Source of the DNA: Marinobacter sp. Arc7-DN-1
GTDB taxonomy: Bacteria > Pseudomonadota > Gammaproteobacteria > Pseudomonadales > Oleiphilaceae
Assembly: GCF_003441595.1 (NCBI RefSeq)
Contig: NZ_CP031848.1
Span: forward strand, 4,030,001 to 4,094,000
DNA: 64,000 bases
Reading direction: 5' to 3'
Shown: piece after piece, positions 61,469 through 64,000 of the stretch
Layout: every line of letters begins with the position of its first letter
Position numbering within the stretch: the first letter of the stretch is position 1
Made by a program: the position numbers and the translations under genes
Notes under the pieces: generated by a model
Told to the model about the DNA's origin: nothing
Database searches by the model: none
What the model saw: the letters and a program-made list of their open reading frames with translations, nothing else

Positions 61469-64000
61469 CTGATACTGTGGCGTTTTCAGATGAGTGTAAA
61501 GAGCGCTCCGTGTGTCGCAAAGCCGAATACGATGAAACCAACCCGCACGATCTCGTCCTCACGATTCCAAAGCGTAAGGGAGGCCAAATCGCCATTCCGC
61601 TCATCAAGAACGCGCGGTCGAATGTCGAGCGGGAAGATCATCAGGAGAACACTCTGCTACGTGTGAAGCCTCTTGCAGAGGTCGAGAGCACGCTACCCGT
61701 TACTGTCGGTTATGGTGCGCCCGTCAATCAGGGAAAGGCAGTTGCGATGCTTCGGCCCGGTTTCCTTTATGTTTTTTGTCGCGATAGGTTATGGCGTGAG
61801 CTGCAGATCGGTCCGGATTCCAGACTAAGTGATGTTGACCTGGCCAACGCTCGGGAATCGATCAACGATCTAAACAGCAGTTTAAGGATAGAGCGCCCCG
61901 CAGAGGGCGAGTGGTTGGATGATGTACTACTACCGGTATTTCTGGAGAGTCAGGCGGTTTTGCACGATTTCCGAATGGCTTACAGCGAAGTTCAGTGGGA
62001 CTGGAGTTACATCCAGGCGTTGGAAGAAGATGAGCGCACACGGACTGCCCGTACAACTGGTGTAGGGCACGCATGGGCCGTTACCACGGTGGACTCGCTG
62101 AGCTTTAGGACCGGATTCCCGGCTTCTCGAATTGAGGATGTGCCCGAATTGCGAGCTCGGGATCTTGGCGTTGAGCTGATGCTGGAGAACCCCCGGGATT
62201 TCTTGCCAACCTTTGAACAACCCTCAGATTCAGAGCTCTGTTCAAAACTCGCTAAACGGCTGAAAGACAACCAGGAAGAGGGTGACGAGTCAGTTGGACT
62301 GGGTATCCAATGCGATCCTGGGAACGACATGCTGGCCGACTTGCGAGGCCAGAGAGGCCTGGCCTGTGTGGCGCTGCCGGATCCACTGTTCAGATTGCGT
62401 CACAGCCTCGCCCAGTTGCAGTTGGCATTGCATTATCTGGATGCGGTGGATGTGTCGATTCAGAAAAACCCTATGGCTCACTCAGCCATGCTGATTAGGC
62501 AAGCCGTGTTTGATCCTTTGCCAAATGGAAGTCCCAGTGCCCTGGCCAATTACGCAAAAGCTATAGACCGGGAGAAGTTGGATAATGTGTTGCACACTGC
62601 GGAAAAAAATCATGCTATCCGCATAATTGAAAGACACGTTGACGGGCTTCTGGACATGATAAAAGGAAGAAAGCTCGACCCGGTCTTCGACGACTACCGT
62701 GAATGCAGGGATGTTGCGATCTGTGAAGCTTACTTGCTGATTGCTGACAAGCTGAACATCCTGCAGCAGATTCCGGGGGTCCTTAAAGCACAGGGTGTGG
62801 CAAGCCGCAATCACGTGTTCACCGGTTTACGGCAATGGATAGTTGCTGGCGATTTCCTGGAAAAGTGGGCTCCGGCAGCAGACGAATCAACGAAAGAGCA
62901 TGAGAGCGATTCTTCTGCAATATCCCCATTTGAGCGCTTGCGACAACTTGCCCAGCAGCAGGCTGAGATTGATGAAGCGTTGTTAAATCGACTGAATGTT
63001 CAGTCTTTGGTGCACCTTGAGAAGCAGGTCAGAGAAAACGATGCAGGCAATAGCAGTGCGATCAAGGGGGTTGCTAACGCAGGCAAGGTAGGAGGCATGA
63101 TTTCTGGTGCCCTTAACGAATGGAGCACTTCGATACTGACAGTATGCAAACGCCTTGTCGAAGAAGACGTGATTCAGTCCCTCGAAATACAGCGGATTAT
63201 GCAGAGAGTCAGTTCGAATCTTGTGCTGGCTGACCCGACGCTCAGGGGCATCGATGTGATGGGGCGGACCGGGGCTATGGAGCAACGAATTATCGTGGGA
63301 GTATCTGGTCATGGTCTCAAACGTGGCCTTACGGATTTCGACCGAACGGAGGGCTTGCTTACACGGAGCAAGGATTACCTGTACGCGGATCTGTTAGATG
63401 AGACAGGCAACCGGATGGCTTCGACCAGTCCCGGGCGTGCCGCAGAAGCATTGGATGAGGCCATTAAAAAGGTCGCCGGCTCGGCCTTTGTTTTTTCTGC
63501 TCCAGCGGGGCACCCTGAAGCCCATAAACTGAGTTTGCTTAAGGTGGATTATGCCAAGCAGGTTGGGCAGGTAGTGGATGGTCCGGCGGTGTCTCATGGG
63601 TTGGTGGTATTGGCTGCTTTTAATGTTTTTTTGGAAGCTCAGTCACTTCGAAAAGCAGTAAAATCTGATCAGGGAAATGTACCTCTAGCAGTTACGAAGC
63701 TCTTGGCTGGTGCGGGGAGTGAGCTACTTGCTGCATCACTCAAACTCAGCGAAGTGTTGGGCAGATCCTCCGCTGCGACTGGGGCTACTGCAAGAGTACA
63801 TCAGATCGCGGTCCGACCTCTGTTTGATATGAAAAACTGGACATTTATTGGGAGCTTGCTGAAACGTAGTGGAGCCTCTACGCTGGTCCGTGTCGCGGGC
63901 CTGGCAACATTCGTCGCTGGCGGGGTCGGAGCTGGCCTGAGCTATTGGGGCATGCGAATCAGCATGACCAATAAGGACTTCGATACCGCGACAGGGCATG
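61465..64000 (+). CDS. VasX-like T6SS effector with MIX motif, 5' part
   Basis: An open frame of at least 845 residues that runs off the window end. Residues 96-104 read LRPGFLYVF, a perfect match to the MIX marker hRxGhhYhh of T6SS effectors; the surrounding region (RDRLWRELQIG) fits the VasX N-terminal family. Near the visible end, hydrophobic stretches begin (VRVAGLATFVAGGVGAGLSY), as in pore-forming VasX-type toxins. The ATG at 61465 overlaps the vgrG stop, so the effector is coupled to VgrG and probably loaded by it. The killing domain and any immunity gene lie beyond the window. Confidence 0.85.
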   Translation, partial: MTDTVAFSDECKERSVCRKAEYDETNPHDLVLTIPKRKGGQIAIPLIKNARSNVEREDHQENTLLRVKPLAEVESTLPVTVGYGAPVNQGKAVAMLRPGFLYVFCRDRLWRELQIGPDSRLSDVDLANARESINDLNSSLRIERPAEGEWLDDVLLPVFLESQAVLHDFRMAYSEVQWDWSYIQALEEDERTRTARTTGVGHAWAVTTVDSLSFRTGFPASRIEDVPELRARDLGVELMLENPRDFLPTFEQPSDSELCSKLAKRLKDNQEEGDESVGLGIQCDPGNDMLADLRGQRGLACVALPDPLFRLRHSLAQLQLALHYLDAVDVSIQKNPMAHSAMLIRQAVFDPLPNGSPSALANYAKAIDREKLDNVLHTAEKNHAIRIIERHVDGLLDMIKGRKLDPVFDDYRECRDVAICEAYLLIADKLNILQQIPGVLKAQGVASRNHVFTGLRQWIVAGDFLEKWAPAADESTKEHESDSSAISPFERLRQLAQQQAEIDEALLNRLNVQSLVHLEKQVRENDAGNSSAIKGVANAGKVGGMISGALNEWSTSILTVCKRLVEEDVIQSLEIQRIMQRVSSNLVLADPTLRGIDVMGRTGAMEQRIIVGVSGHGLKRGLTDFDRTEGLLTRSKDYLYADLLDETGNRMASTSPGRAAEALDEAIKKVAGSAFVFSAPAGHPEAHKLSLLKVDYAKQVGQVVDGPAVSHGLVVLAAFNVFLEAQSLRKAVKSDQGNVPLAVTKLLAGAGSELLAASLKLSEVLGRSSAATGATARVHQIAVRPLFDMKNWTFIGSLLKRSGASTLVRVAGLATFVAGGVGAGLSYWGMRISMTNKDFDTATGH

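Overview
The window is chromosomal DNA from a marine gammaproteobacterium, most likely Marinobacter or a close relative. That placement is an inference from high-GC housekeeping genes, complete nuo and class I fumarase genes, compatible-solute genes (BCCT carrier, glucosylglycerate cycle), VolA-type lipase, SelO and T6SS genes; no 16S gene is present.

Layout. 1-9127: 3' part of a canonical complex I operon (nuoG partial, nuoHIJKLMN, mostly with overlapping start/stop codons). 9198-11601: an FNR/Anr-like box, a PII-like regulator, a geranylgeranyl-reductase-type flavoprotein and an isoprenylcysteine-methyltransferase-type membrane protein. 11761-21598: a second, divergent complex I-like operon (NuoA-like, a NuoB/metal-binding/His-rich/NuoD-like fusion, then NuoH-, J-, K-, L-, M- and N-like genes) ending in a translationally coupled APC-type permease. 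It has no NuoC, E, F, G or I. Its NuoB part has lost three of the four N2-cluster cysteines, and its NuoD part has lost the quinone-site histidines, yet the antiporter-like subunits keep most ion-path Lys/Glu residues. This is the best candidate here for an undescribed system: an ion-translocating complex I derivative without its redox module.

21859-30058 is an accessory stretch. It holds a TRAP transporter plus amidohydrolase whose dctP gene is split by an IS3-family element with a 3-bp target duplication; a type IV toxin-antitoxin locus with intact AbiEi antitoxin and truncated AbiEii toxin; a decayed IS1182-type element; and a tRNA-Pro(GGG).

30176-48401: FMN/Fe-S glutamate-synthase-like protein, BCCT transporter, an ATP-grasp ligase / 7TM-transglutaminase / retropepsin-like lipoprotein operon, a small unknown protein, rmuC, an exported unknown protein, an AraC regulator divergent from a CoA-transferase/racemase, a penicillin-acylase-type lipoprotein and a convergent VolA-type lipase lipoprotein. 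A large nested palindrome lies at 48598-48870.

49091-59098: class I fumarase, SelO, then a glucosylglycerate operon (glycerate kinase, HAD phosphatase, GT81 synthase, GH13 phosphorylase), a QTMAN-like glycosyltransferase and a quinone oxidoreductase. GGGGTCAGATGAA palindromes occur three times between genes. 59345-64000: a vgrG with a frameshift-ridden N-terminal half, overlapping the start of a large VasX-like effector with a perfect MIX motif that runs off the window.
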